This document shows, piece by piece, positions 1 through 10,337 of a DNA stretch of 64,000 nt. Each line of letters starts with the position of its first letter. Positions within the stretch are counted from its first letter, which is position 1. The position numbers were made by a program, and so were the translations under genes. The DNA lies in the NCBI RefSeq assembly GCF_963678635.1, contig NC_087069.1, forward strand, positions 40,015,076-40,079,075. Reading direction: 5' to 3'. The notes below the pieces were generated by a model that saw only the letters and a list, made by a program, of their open reading frames with translations, did no database searches and was not told the DNA's origin. The stretch comes from Symsagittifera roscoffensis (Eukaryota; Xenacoelomorpha; Acoela; Convolutidae).

Positions 1-887
1 AGTTATGTGAGATAAGGCGGGTTTTAGGCTGATCCACCTGAAATGGATCAAAAGTCCCACTGTAAAAAAAAAACTAATGGTTCCGACCCTGTTTTTTAAC
101 GGCGTTCACGTGTTTTTGGTATATAGAGACTTACCCATGGGGACGTGCTTAATTCTAGTGTGGGGTTATTTTGGTAGTTTCTTTAAAAATTTATTTCAAA
201 TAGCAAAACAACAACTGAAGCATGAAACCAAGATAGCACCGGGAGTGAAAGAGAGCACCATATGGGAAATCTATCAGATAAAAAGGCCGGATGTTGGCAA
301 TGGCAAGATAAGAAATTCGCAGAAAGTGAGATACAAGGTGACAGAGAATTAGAGGATCATAAAAACTTCATCGAGAGAAGCTTGAGGGCGTAGAGTTCCG
401 ATGACACATGCTGCGTTAGACATCTGTATGCAAACTGATATTCTTTGTCTAAGGAAGGCAGTGTATTTTAATGTGTATGTTAAAAATTGTATTTTTGTTA
501 TCACTTTACTGATACCTCAATGCTTCGCTTCTTCTTCTGGCTCATGTTTCGTTGAAATTTTGGCTGAGTAGTGCTTTTTGGAATTTCTACTGCCTTAACT
601 CCTAGACTTATTTCTTCTTCTTTTCTGGTAGTAGCCTTTAAGCTCTAACACGATTTTGAAGTCAATGTCTTAAGCGAACCGAATCGGGTCCGACAGAATG
701 AGGTACAAAAACACAAGAGGTAGTGTCCCTGACCCTTGAGCCAATGGTTATAGGGCCTATTTCTCTTTACCTCATATGTGACGTAAGCGGACGACTGTTA
801 AATTTTCTTATTGCTTATTTGTTAATTTCGCCTCTGTCAAAAAATTTTCCAAAGATAAAAGGTAAATTAGTAAATGTGACTTTTTAC
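1..887. other. No firm gene; ambiguous coding-like patch near 200-450
   Basis: Mostly AT-rich sequence. A purine-rich, somewhat more GC-rich patch around 200-450 is open in two plus-strand frames and one short minus-strand frame. On the minus strand, an acceptor-like site near 426 could continue the FAM161-like gene, because its phase would fit the exon ending at 888, but the frame closes quickly. I could not choose between these readings, so no exon is called. Confidence 0.3.
468..627 (+). repeat. Direct repeat, copy 1 (about 160 bp)
   Basis: This block is about 97% identical by eye to 1207-1366 in the same orientation. It runs from the TGTGTATGTTAAAAATTG start to a CTTCTTCTTTTCTG end. The two copies lie about 740 bp apart on either side of the FAM161-like exon at 888-1024, so unequal exchange between them would delete or duplicate that exon. 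Confidence 0.8.
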
Positions 888-3800
888 AGGTATGAATCAT
901 CCGCAGGCTCTAAACATTTGCAATGTCTGTTCGAGCAGTCAGCAGATTTTGAATATTCTGATCGGTTGTAGAATGAGAATGGTCTCTGGTCGCGTATCAA
1001 GTTCTCTCGACTCTTCTCCCTTATCTAAAATAGTTGAATTTTTCCAATTGAGATTGGGCTGGGCAGATATAAAAGTTCACCCATTACATGTAGATGTTCT
1101 CAATTTTTTATACGAAGCTAAATGTTTTCTTTTAAGCCTTTCAAGCTACTGTTTGTTTTACTTTCTTTCTCATCAATGTGAAAAACATTACTGTTTGTTC
1201 TAATTTAAAATGTGTATGTTAAAAATTGTATTTTTGTTATCACTTTACTGATACCTCAATGCTTCGCTTCTTCTTCTGGCTCATGATTCGTTGAAATTTT
1301 GGCTGAGTAGTGCTTTTTGGAATTTCTAATGCCTTAACTCCTAGGCTTCTTTCTTCTTCTTTTCTGAAACATTTCTGAGTTCACATTTAGGCTTCGAAAT
1401 CGAAAGAAATCCGGTTTTCGATAGAGTTCTTGGAGCGAATAAGAAGATACTCGCTCAGTATATAGCACCGATTCATTCGACTTGACATCTCCATTTAGGA
1501 TGTCACATTAAAATTATTATGGAACCGTATATTACAGGAATGATTGAATTACAATACCGTTCTTCTAGAAGTTTTGCAATCCTCTTCGAAGAGTATGATT
1601 CACTCTTAGGTCTCGTATACTCTCTAATTGTCATTTCGAATGGCTGCGGGACGGTGATTTTGTGAGACCATCTGTTTCTGGGCTTGTATGCCATGCGCTG
1701 GTATTGAATCAACTGTCGGTCCACACGTTTAGCGAGGTCTCCATCGTCGTCCCAAACTAATTTGGACAGAAAGACATTTCTCAGTCGAGGGATTTCTTCA
1801 TCGATATCAGCATCTAAACATTTTTTTTTCTAGGAAATCAATATAGACTAGCGCGTAACGCACCTCCAGTACTTCTAATTTTTGACATTCTAAATCAGGG
1901 TTCGGAATTTCAAATATTGAAAAATAGTTTTAAATTTAAGTTTACTTTTAAAAATCACAAAAAACTTCATATCTCGAAAACTACAAAAATTCGAGCAGTC
2001 ACATTTGGGGGCAAAGTTCGCAACCCCCGCGAGTCCCTCACATTAAAGCTGAGAACTTCGAGTTTTCTGATAATTTTTATATTTAAATTTTTCGATTATT
2101 AAAAAAAATGAGCTAACAAACGTCACCTCTCCGAAACTAAGAGTATTCGAGCAATCGCATTTGGACGCAAAATTTGCTACTTAGAACTGCTGAGAGTACC
2201 CTCACAGAACCCAACTACAAGGTTGGGAATTTCAAATTCTTTGATTTTTTAAAAATTAAGTGTTCTGAAAATTTTTTATAAAATCATGAAACACATATCT
2301 CGAAAAATACAAGGAATTGAGCAGCCATTATTGAAGGCAATGATTTTTTTTAAATTAAGTGTTTGAAAATTTTTTTAAAAAATCATGAAACAGGTCATAT
2401 CTCGAAAACTACAAAGAATTAAGCAGCCATATTTGAAGGCAAGAATCGCAATCCTCAAATTTTGTGAATTACTTTTTAATTTGAGTTCTCTGAAAACTTT
2501 CTGAAAAATCTTTAAAAATGGTCGTATATCGAAAACTAAAAAGATTTGGGCATTCATAATTGACAGCCCTATGACAGCATCCCACTATTGGGCTTCTGAT
2601 TTTAAACTCGGTGAAATAAGCACTTAATTGAAAATGGAAAATCGAAAAAACCTTAACCATTGCAATATGCGATATAGCTTAAACGTGCAAAAATTCTTTC
2701 GTTAAACATGCAAAAATAAAACGTTGAAAAAGCTTAAACATGGCGAGATAGTGCAGCCCGCATTTGCATATATAATACATAAGTGAAAAAGGTGTACAGC
2801 CAATTTTTGAAGCGAACTCAAAAATTATTTTTTACGCTTATAAACAGGTTCTTGTTCAGATCCAGCCCACTTCGAGGGGTGAGAAAAAACTATTGTTTTT
2901 GCCCAATTTCGACTACCTCAAACAATGTTCTTAATGGGTAATGATTAATATTTTACAAAGCCTTTTCAGCCGTGACTTGTACCTCAGAGCATAGCCAACA
3001 GACAGTTACAGAAGAGTCATTGAACTTTCAAAATTCGAAGAAAAAGGTTTAAAGCTCTATGACTTTCTAGAACAATTTATGATTGACCTTTTTTTTGTAA
3101 AAATTTGAGAATGCTGGATCCGTAGGTAATTTTTTTATTTCGCTGAGAAATCTGATGATTAAATTCCATTTTCGAAATTAAAGGTCGATGACGTTTTTCG
3201 TGACCCTTACACTTTTGCTGTTTGATAGTGGAGTTTGCCTTCCTTTTAAAAAAGAAAAAAAAACTGAACTTAAAAAGAAATCAAAACTCACGCGAAAAAA
3301 CAAATTTGAGCCTGAACAAACTGAAGACTTCTGAAAAACATTACCATGAAAATCATCAAGACCTACATAAGAGTATGGAATACGTTCATTGACTATTGAA
3401 AAAGTTTTCTGTGTCAAGAGAAATTGGCCCGAGCTTTTACCTTTAGTCGGACTTTGGGAGTCTAAACTTTGTGAAAAACTGAATTCTACTATTCGCAATC
3501 TTAACTGCGATTTTTTTTTTATTTGGTTGTTGTTACTTCTCATTCGTGTTAAGTGTAATGAACGTAGTGAAGACTAATATGGGTCTTGGTGATGTTTTTT
3601 TTCAGGAAAAAGTTTTAAAATGCTCTAATCACTACAGATGTGCATTCGTACATAATAATGCATTAATGAATGCACTTAGGTTTTTATGCACTTTTTGAGT
3701 TCAATTGAAATTCATCTGCTGAAAGTTACGTAAATAGCACTCTCAAATTCGAAAGTGGAAATAGCGCGAAAAAACGTGAACATTTTCTAGTATGGAGAGT

Positions 3801-4402
3801 GGAATTTAATTTTTAGATTTCCAGAGGAATAAAAATTTTACCTATTGATCCAGTTGTCTCAAGTTGGGTTAATGTTATCAAAAAAGCGCCAATCATAAAT
3901 TGTTCTTAAAGTTCAAAAGAGCTTATAATGCATCTATTTTTTTTCTTGGAAAGTTGAGATTGACTTTTACTTGCGTTCATTACTTTTTCCAACTGTCAGT
4001 TGGCTGTGTTTTGTATACCTGATTACACTTGCGAGAGCAAGTGTTATGTAATCAGGGAGTAGATTTGTTTTTCTGTGCACAATTTTATCAATTTTTCACT
4101 TGCTTTTTTATTGAACCTTTACAACTTCCAGGCTCCTTGTTGTTATAGTAGCCTCGCTGACTCTGGACGACATTGTGTTAGTTTGTTTCGGTCTTGTTTG
4201 ATGGTTTCGTTTCATCCCTATTCCATGTTATCGGTCCCCGACGGGAGAGGTAGGATGGGTTACTTGAACGTCGTTTTAACACTGGACTTGTCTGAATGGT
4301 TCTCGTGTTTTGTTGTGATGTTGAGAGGTCCTGTTCTGGAGGATGGACGCTTTTCAGTGGAACAGCCATTTCCGGTCCATCTGGGTCCGAATCAAGATCC
4401 AT
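888..4402 (-). CDS. FAM161-like protein, partial gene (exons 4264-4402?, 1536-1813, 888-1024)
   Basis: FAM161 proteins bind microtubules and form part of the inner scaffold of centrioles and the ciliary base. Exon 1536-1813 has an acceptor after TTTAG and a donor GTAATA; it encodes ITVPQPFEMTIRE, matching the family's conserved VPxPFxMTxRE segment. Exon 888-1024 joins it in phase 0 (acceptor ATTTTAG, donor GTAAAA) and encodes RDQRPFSFYNR, matching the second family motif, PFSF. The acceptor at 1813 needs a phase 1 donor. A GC-rich block at 4264-4402 with ATG at 4402 and donor CAA|GTAACC supplies one and is my tentative first exon (confidence about 0.4). Intron 1 would then be 2.4 kb and hold a satellite and a foldback element. 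The 3' end is missing or unrecognised below 888. The family call rests on two short motifs recalled from knowledge of the family, not on an alignment. Confidence 0.55.
1207..1366 (+). repeat. Direct repeat, copy 2 (about 160 bp)
   Basis: Second copy of the block at 468-627, with a handful of substitutions. It lies in the intron between the FAM161-like exons 1536-1813 and 888-1024. No coding content and no terminal inverted repeats were seen. Confidence 0.8.
1930..2570 (+). repeat. Degenerate tandem satellite, about five monomers
   Basis: A phrase close to TATCTCGAAAACTACAAA followed by an ATTTGAAGGCAA-like segment recurs near 1970, 2127, 2286, 2396 and 2523. Spacing varies from about 110 to 160 bp. 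The monomers have diverged strongly, so this is an old array. It lies in the proposed first intron of the FAM161-like gene. Confidence 0.65.
2985..4008. mobile_element. Foldback element with long inverted ends
   Basis: The left half (2985-3590) and right half (3600-4008) are diverged inverted copies. The left end carries AGCCAACAGACAGTTACAG and the right end carries its approximate complement, ending CAACTGTCAGTTGGCTGTG. An internal marker, ACAATTTATGATTGACC at 3073, is mirrored near 3890. No transposase frame is visible, so this looks like a non-autonomous element. Related halves lie near 8020-8520, 19780-20160, 25000-25300 and 39350-39850. Confidence 0.6.
4018..4057. repeat. Perfect-arm hairpin beside the foldback element
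   Basis: CCTGATTAC and ACTTGC pair with GCAAGT and GTAATCAGG around a GAGA loop, with a five-base bulge on the right arm. It directly abuts the right end of the 2985-4008 element. It resembles the shorter ACAAGC/GCTTGT hairpin that opens the repeat family at 14757, 16915 and 33693. Confidence 0.6.
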
Positions 4403-4684
4403 TCAACACTTTCCGCAAAACTCCAGGTTCCTTCCCTCTTGGCCTAGGAGTAACGCCGTCGCCTTTGCACCCTAAGGTGTGGGGTTTGTATCCCGGTCGG
4501 ACCTTGCTTTCTTCAGTATGTATTCAATTTAATTTTTTTCGGTAAAAATTACATTGACAGTCTTTCCTTTGTCTGCTCAAATTTTATACGTTAAGTTGTC
4601 ATATCACGGATTTTGCTGGTGCTGTAAGGAATTTTCTTTGTAGTTGCAAGTGTTCTCCACTGGAGCTTCATGGGGTACTTTTTT

Positions 4685-4773
4685 CTCGTGCGAAGCTTAC
4701 ATCCAGCTTACATTATTCTACTTTATGTGTTATTCGAATAACACAAAGTAGAATAATGTAAGCTTCGCACGAG
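4685..4773. repeat. Near-perfect palindrome centred on TTCGAA
   Basis: The inner arms of about 22 bp (TTATTCTACTTTATGTGTTA and complement) are perfect except for one base. Outer arms ending CTCGTGCGAAGCTTACA extend them. The left arm has an 11 bp insertion that looks like a local duplication of the AGCTTACA segment. No coding frame is present. Confidence 0.85.
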
Positions 4774-5596
4774 GCATGTCTCAATCGTACATGGTAAAAT
4801 ACGTTGCTTACTGGCATACGTTTTCTTAGAAATATCCGAAAAGCATCACATGTGAGTTTTCATTTCTCAGAAATGTAGGTATTAGGTAGACAATTCCTGA
4901 GAAAGACAAAAAATTGACCTTATAAGTAGCAGAAATAGCATTTATAGCAGTTATGGTTGCCGTTTTTATCAGGATATCTGCGTTAAATAGTGTAGATGAA
5001 GTTAAGCTTTTTCAAAACCCAGTTCAGATTAAGCTGACAAATTTATTTCTTGTTTTTTTATCAGTTTCACAAAAAAAACGGTAATCTGGAGACCTAATGG
5101 CTAAGCTGAGAGTGATCAATTCTGTCGAATAAAAAAATTGTTGTTTCCGAGCCGATTTTATTGTTCTCAGTGAATTGAGTCGCTTCGTCAACTAAGGTCC
5201 GTTTTTTAAAATTGATCTTCTAAGTTGGTTTTTTCGATGCATTTTTCTGTTATGTTCGCAATTTCCTTTTTTTGCCGTTTTTTTCTTCTTTTTGTCGTTT
5301 CATGCTTGTGTTTGCTACATAATGTTCCGTAACTGTGTTCAAACTGATGGTTGAGTTTTATTGCGAACAAAAGCTCCAAAGTAATAGTTCTTCAGATGAA
5401 CTTTTAGCTGTCTGAATCAATTTGACATCTTTGATTTGACTGAAATAAAGATGGTGGACCATGTGTTTCTTTTTTAGTGTTGTCTGATCTAATTAATATT
5501 ACGAAGTTAACCATATCTTCTGTTTTTCAGATCGAATGTAGTTTAGTTTTCTTCTCACTTTCCTTTGCAAAGAGTTACATTTCTGGCAGATTAATA

Positions 5597-6304
5597 ATGT
5601 ACGATAGCGAATCGCCTCTCATTGACGGTCAATTCAGTTTCGACGAAATTTCAATTCGTCATGGATTTATCAGAAAAGTCTATGCAATATTGTCAGTTCA
5701 ACTTCTAGTAACTTTAGGCTTCATAGCTCTTTTCGTTTTTGTCGACGACATTCGCTTGTACGTCGAAGATCAACCATGGATGCTTATAGTTGCGATGATT
5801 CTTACATTCGTTCTTCTTATCGCGCTAGTATGCTTCGAGAGCTTGAGACGACAAACGCCGACTAATTTTATACTTCTCGGCTTGTTCACGTTATGCGAAA
5901 GTTTTCTCCTCGGGGTTATTTCCAGTCAATACGACACTAAAATTGTCCTCGTTGCTATAACAGTGACGGCAATAGTAGCGGTCTCGCTGACTATTTTCGC
6001 GTTTCAGACCAAAATCGACTTCACAATCTACAGTGGGCTTATGTTCGTTGTACTTATTTGTCTTATAGTGTTCGGAATTATAGCAATTATTTTCCCGAAT
6101 GACATACTAACAGCGGTGTATGGATCCTTGGGAGCGTTGGTATTTTCTGCTTATTTGGTAATCGATACCCAAATGATGATCGGCGGAAAACACCGATACA
6201 GTTTGAGTCCAGAAGAGTATATTTTCGCCGCTATCAATCTCTATCTCGACATTATCAATATTTTCTTATATATTCTGACTATTTTGAGTGCATTGGATCG
6301 ATAA
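5597..6304 (+). CDS. Lifeguard/TMBIM (Bax inhibitor-1 superfamily) membrane protein, intronless
   Basis: A 235-residue protein of the lifeguard branch of the Bax inhibitor-1 family. These are ER, Golgi or plasma-membrane proteins that conduct or modulate Ca2+ leak and dampen cell death. The motif HGFIRKVYAILSVQLL near residue 22 precedes the first membrane helix, as in GRINA/FAIM2-type proteins. About seven hydrophobic helices follow, with FAFQTKIDFT in the middle and LSPEEYIFAAINLYLDIINI near the C-terminus; the loop containing SPEEY is a family hallmark. I chose ATG 5597 because it begins the acidic, soluble N-terminus. The frame is open upstream to 5477, but that stretch contains a good acceptor (TTTTTCAG before 5531), which suggests a spliced 5' UTR. 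The N-terminus is short and lacks the Pro/Gly-rich stretch of vertebrate GRINA. The absence of introns in the coding part may point to an old retrocopy. Confidence 0.93.
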   Translation: MYDSESPLIDGQFSFDEISIRHGFIRKVYAILSVQLLVTLGFIALFVFVDDIRLYVEDQPWMLIVAMILTFVLLIALVCFESLRRQTPTNFILLGLFTLCESFLLGVISSQYDTKIVLVAITVTAIVAVSLTIFAFQTKIDFTIYSGLMFVVLICLIVFGIIAIIFPNDILTAVYGSLGALVFSAYLVIDTQMMIGGKHRYSLSPEEYIFAAINLYLDIINIFLYILTILSALDR

Positions 6305-6678
6305 AATTTTTGCATTCACTTTCATCTCTCACTAAAATGTGCATCAAAATTCTATCATAAAAACAGCTGATCATGAAAAGAAATAGCCTTAATTCAGCTT
6401 AATTTCTCAACAAAGTATCAAGTATCAAATTTGTTATTTTTAAATTGGAAATTTATTGTATATTCGTCCGTCATTGGTTACTGAGAATGAATTACACGTT
6501 TACTGCTGTTATGCATGTATATTCATTTTGTTCCGTTCGGCTGAAAAGGGAAGGAGTTTTCTATCAAAAGTCTAAAAATGGCTTCTGAACTTGACTGAAC
6601 CTTCTTAAACTCAACCTATCATATAAAGCTTTCGTAGGAACTTGAGGTGATACTATCTTAGTAGTTTAGACTGCCTTG

Positions 6679-6684
6679 AATAAA
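6679..6684 (+). terminator. Candidate poly(A) signal for the lifeguard gene
   Basis: A canonical AATAAA lies about 375 bp after the stop codon of the lifeguard gene, in AT-rich DNA with no other gene nearby. Confidence 0.45.
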
Positions 6685-7685
6685 TGTACAAATGGGTTTA
6701 TTTTATGTAAAAAAAAGAATTAAATTATGGTTGCTGTTGAAATTAAAATTTATTTGCATAATTTTTGTTTACTATTGCTACGTACATGAACCCATACACA
6801 GAAGTTTTGTTCGTCTGTTTCAAGTGGCGTAAAAATGCTTGTCTGAAATAGGTATTTTTCCAAGTGGCTAAAAATGAAAAAATTCCGACGGGTGACATAA
6901 TTTCACTTAAATTTTTCACTGAAACAACGGTAAGCAAGCTGAGACTTGAAAAATCGAATTTGCAAAATTCCGATCAGGAAATTTTTCCAAATTCAAGTCT
7001 TAGAGTTGGTACGTTTAAAAGTAAGAGTCTTTATAGAACGTAACACAAACGTCTCTATTTTTATGCTGGCTTTTTGTCTGAGTAAAATCATGTTTCGAAA
7101 TGATATGAAATAAAACAAGACTGCTCGTACCAGGGCGAAGCCCTGAATGTTCCGACCGCCTTTTAATGTTTATGGAACAGTAATAACATTTTAAAAAAAT
7201 TAAATGAAATAAAAAAAAACAAAATGAAATTTTTTTTTTTAAATTCAAATTTTTTTAAATGAAAATCTTCCCCCCACACGCCATGTTAAGTACAAAACAA
7301 TAGATTTCGCTCCTTGTAACAAATCAATTATGGCAAAAAAGCTTCTTTCAACCAATTTGGAACGATTTCTAAGACGGATTAAATCTCCGCTTACGCGTTA
7401 ATAGCGCGAATTATATTGCGCGTTAATTTGCCATTTTGACCAATTTTAAACCCTCATAACTTTCCGAAAAAAGATCACAAGTGAAATATCTTTTCAAATT
7501 TAAGCTCAGGACAACTATACCTTTCGAATGATATAAAAAAAAATCCGTAAAAAATGGCTAGTTAAAAAGTCGAAATTTGTCTGAAGAAAAAAAAACTCAC
7601 CCCGAGCATAAATATTCCGTTACTTTCGTATCGAAAGTCGGAACAATTAGAATAGTTTGTTACTGTGCATGTGTGGTAGAATAGT

Positions 7686-8016
7686 TCGACAGTTCAGTTG
7701 GGGCGTAGAAAACCAACCAAACAATAACGCAAATAGAAAAATGATTCAAGTATATGATTTTTTTTCTAAATCTTTGGCTCTTTTTGTTAAAGGGCGAATG
7801 GACCAGGTTAAATAACTGCGAATTCCAACTGTACAATGGCTATGTTTAAGCTCTTATTAATTTAAATTTCGCAGTTGTTTAAACTGATCCATTCGCCCTT
7901 TAACAAAAAGAGCCGAAGATTAAAAAAAAAATTAAATCATATTTCTTTCTATTTGCGTTATTGTTTGGTTGGTCAATCAATAAGAGCTTAAACATAGCCA
8001 TTCGACAGTTGAAAAA
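7686..8016. repeat. Nested foldback (palindromic) element
   Basis: An arm at about 7711-7822 (ACCAACCAAACAATAACGCA, then GTTAAAGGGCGAATGGACC) is repeated inverted at about 7870-7973. The loop between the arms (about 7828-7866, containing AATGGCTATGTTTAAGCTC) is itself repeated inverted just outside the right arm (about 7974-8014). Two interlocked inverted repeats in A-B-A'-B' order give a sequence that can form two alternative hairpins but not both at once. No protein frame is present. Confidence 0.85.
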
Positions 8017-8019
8017 GAG

Positions 8020-8520
8020 TCAATGAGCACAAGTAAGCAGAAAAGAAAGAGTGACTGGTTTTCGAAAAAAAATCAACTATGGAATATGGAATTTCACAGA
8101 GAAAAATAGATGGCCTCAAAGATCTTCGAATTTCTAGAACCATTTATGATTGACACTTTTTTGATTAATTAAACCAAATTTGAAAAAAAAAATTGGCTCT
8201 ATAGGTATTTTTTTTATTTCGCTGGTAATTAAAAATGATTTTCGAATTTAGAAGTCGATAGCGTTTTTCGTGACTTTTTGAATTTTGCTGTTGACTTTCG
8301 CTGTAGAGCTTGCGTTCGTTTAAACAAAGGAAATGAACTGAACTTGAAAATAAATCAAAAGCCAAACAGCGAAAAAGATAATTTGAGAATGCACAAATTC
8401 TTTCGACCTAAATAATCATAGGGAAAAATCATCACAAAAAATCATTATGCCCTGCATTCATCGACTTTAAAATTTTTTACAAGTCTTAAGCGTCAAGCTT
8501 TCAAAGTTTTTTGGAGTCTG
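8020..8520 (-). repeat. Diverged copy of the dispersed inverted-repeat family
   Basis: Similar to 2985-3450, sharing CATTTATGATTGACACTTTT, then TTTTTTATTTCGCTG, then GCGTTTTTCGTGAC and GAACTTGAAAATAAATCAAA. It has many small indels. No coding capacity. Confidence 0.6.
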
Positions 8521-10337
8521 AATCACGACTTAAACGGTTGAGTTTCAAAAGAAAATGCCAATTAAGACTTTTTTGAAATTGTTAGAGCTTGTGATTTTTT
8601 TCTATTAAACGAACGGAAATTTAGAAAAGGTCATCGGTCTCCGTGATTGAACAATCAACGTGAATTGGTTGAATTTAATATGATATTGAAGTTATTGCAT
8701 CTGTGATCCGAGCTGCTATAAACAAATTTAGAAAGTCACGAGAATGTCTGTTTGAAGTGAAATTTTCATTTTTGAAATATATTGACGCAAGCCACCAATT
8801 AAGCTTATTAATTTAAGGAAGTTGCGAATCCGAAAAATTCACAGCGGAAGTCAAAATTCTACACGCCTTTGTTGATCGGAATAATAACTATTAATTGATC
8901 ACAAATACCGGTACCACTAATCAAGGTACGATGATTTCGAATTATAAATAGTTCTATAGTTTTTTCAATCAGTCGTTATTCGAGTTGCAATAGAAAATAA
9001 AAGTCATTTTGATGTCGATATAAAACCTGATGTTTTAATGACTGTATAAGAGAAGTTAAAAGAGATTAGTTGCGCATTCCCGCCAGCTCATGGCAATCAC
9101 AATAGGAGGGGACATAACAATGATGGTTTAAAATTATTCGGACAAAAAGTATTAAACTTGATATTTAAAACGTGTTTTTCTCAAATTGGGTTGACTTTGG
9201 TGAAAAATGATGAAAACGAACTTGTTTAGACTTTTAACGGAAATAATATGGTGAATATCGGGCTCCAAATTTTACCTCAAAAATGGATCATTTTTGGCTT
9301 GTTTAAGTCAATCAAAAATTACGATAAAATTACGGTTTCAATTATCAATAAAACTATGTCAAGGTGAGCCTCTTAAGTGGCCCAACAAATATAAAGAAGG
9401 GTACACTCTCCAAAACAAGTTAGGCTAAACGTTTAAAAATTGTTCGCGAATGTAAATTGGTGTTTTATATGTAGTAAAAATGACATGTTTTGTCTATCAA
9501 AATGAAAGTAATTTAGTAGTAGTAGTAGTACTAGTTTTTTGTAGATTATACCCATCTTAACTTTTGTTGAGATAAGGAGATAAGTAAACGCTCACTTTGC
9601 CATAGTTTTGTCAGTATTGACCCAGTAGTTTTAGCGTAATTTCGTTTTAAATTCGCGCGCATCCAATCAATATTTAGCCTAAATGCGAACTTTTCAGACA
9701 CAGGTACATGAGTTTTTTGTAAGTAATGCGTTTGTCAGCTTCTGATAATAAGGTGTATATTGGCACTGAATTCTCCTGCAGAAAAATTGTTGGGTTTTTC
9801 AGGCATGAACACTTAAGCCCTTGACGAGAGGTTCATTTTTATGAATGAAGTAGCAAAGTCCTCGATGTACAACCATGTCTTTTCGTCGTTGCTAAATTAA
9901 GTCGAGTTTTATTTCAACAAGCGCAATTCAATTCTTAAATTATTTGTCTAAAATATTAAGAGCAAAATGAAAAGCTACTAGAAAACTGATCTCATACCTC
10001 GAAAGTCCCTCTCGTCAATTTCTAGTTGTTGTTCTTCTGTATCTGCGACCCCAAATTTCAGCCAATCATCTGTCACCAAGAACCTGTTTGACTCCTCCCC
10101 TTTTTCAAGGTCAAGTGATAACCCCTGTTGGCTTTCTGCTGAGATGTGTTGGAAGTTAGTAGGACCTTTTCATGACATCAATTTAGTTTTTGGCCAAAAA
10201 ATTTGCTCTCGTATACACATCTGTACAAAGCAAAAGTTTTGGTATTGAAAATTGCGGGAGGTCAGTTAAATGTTTCTATTATAGAACAAATTTTTTGTTC
10301 AAGGTTGCTGTTTTTGAAACATAGTAAAGAACCTTCA

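Larger units (their letters stand above)
6305..10337. other. Intergenic DNA with repeats and no recognised gene
   Basis: The short open frames here are AT-rich and lack splice-site support. The stretch contains the nested foldback at 7686-8016, a diverged half of the dispersed inverted-repeat family at about 8020-8520, and a TAG triplet run near 9515. The remainder shows nothing I can name. Confidence 0.6.

Noticed and set aside
4075-4545. Long plus-strand open frame (156 codons) opposite the putative FAM161-like first exon
   Set aside because: It has no splice or start context and no recognisable motif. The minus-strand reading gives a better composition and a donor in the required phase.
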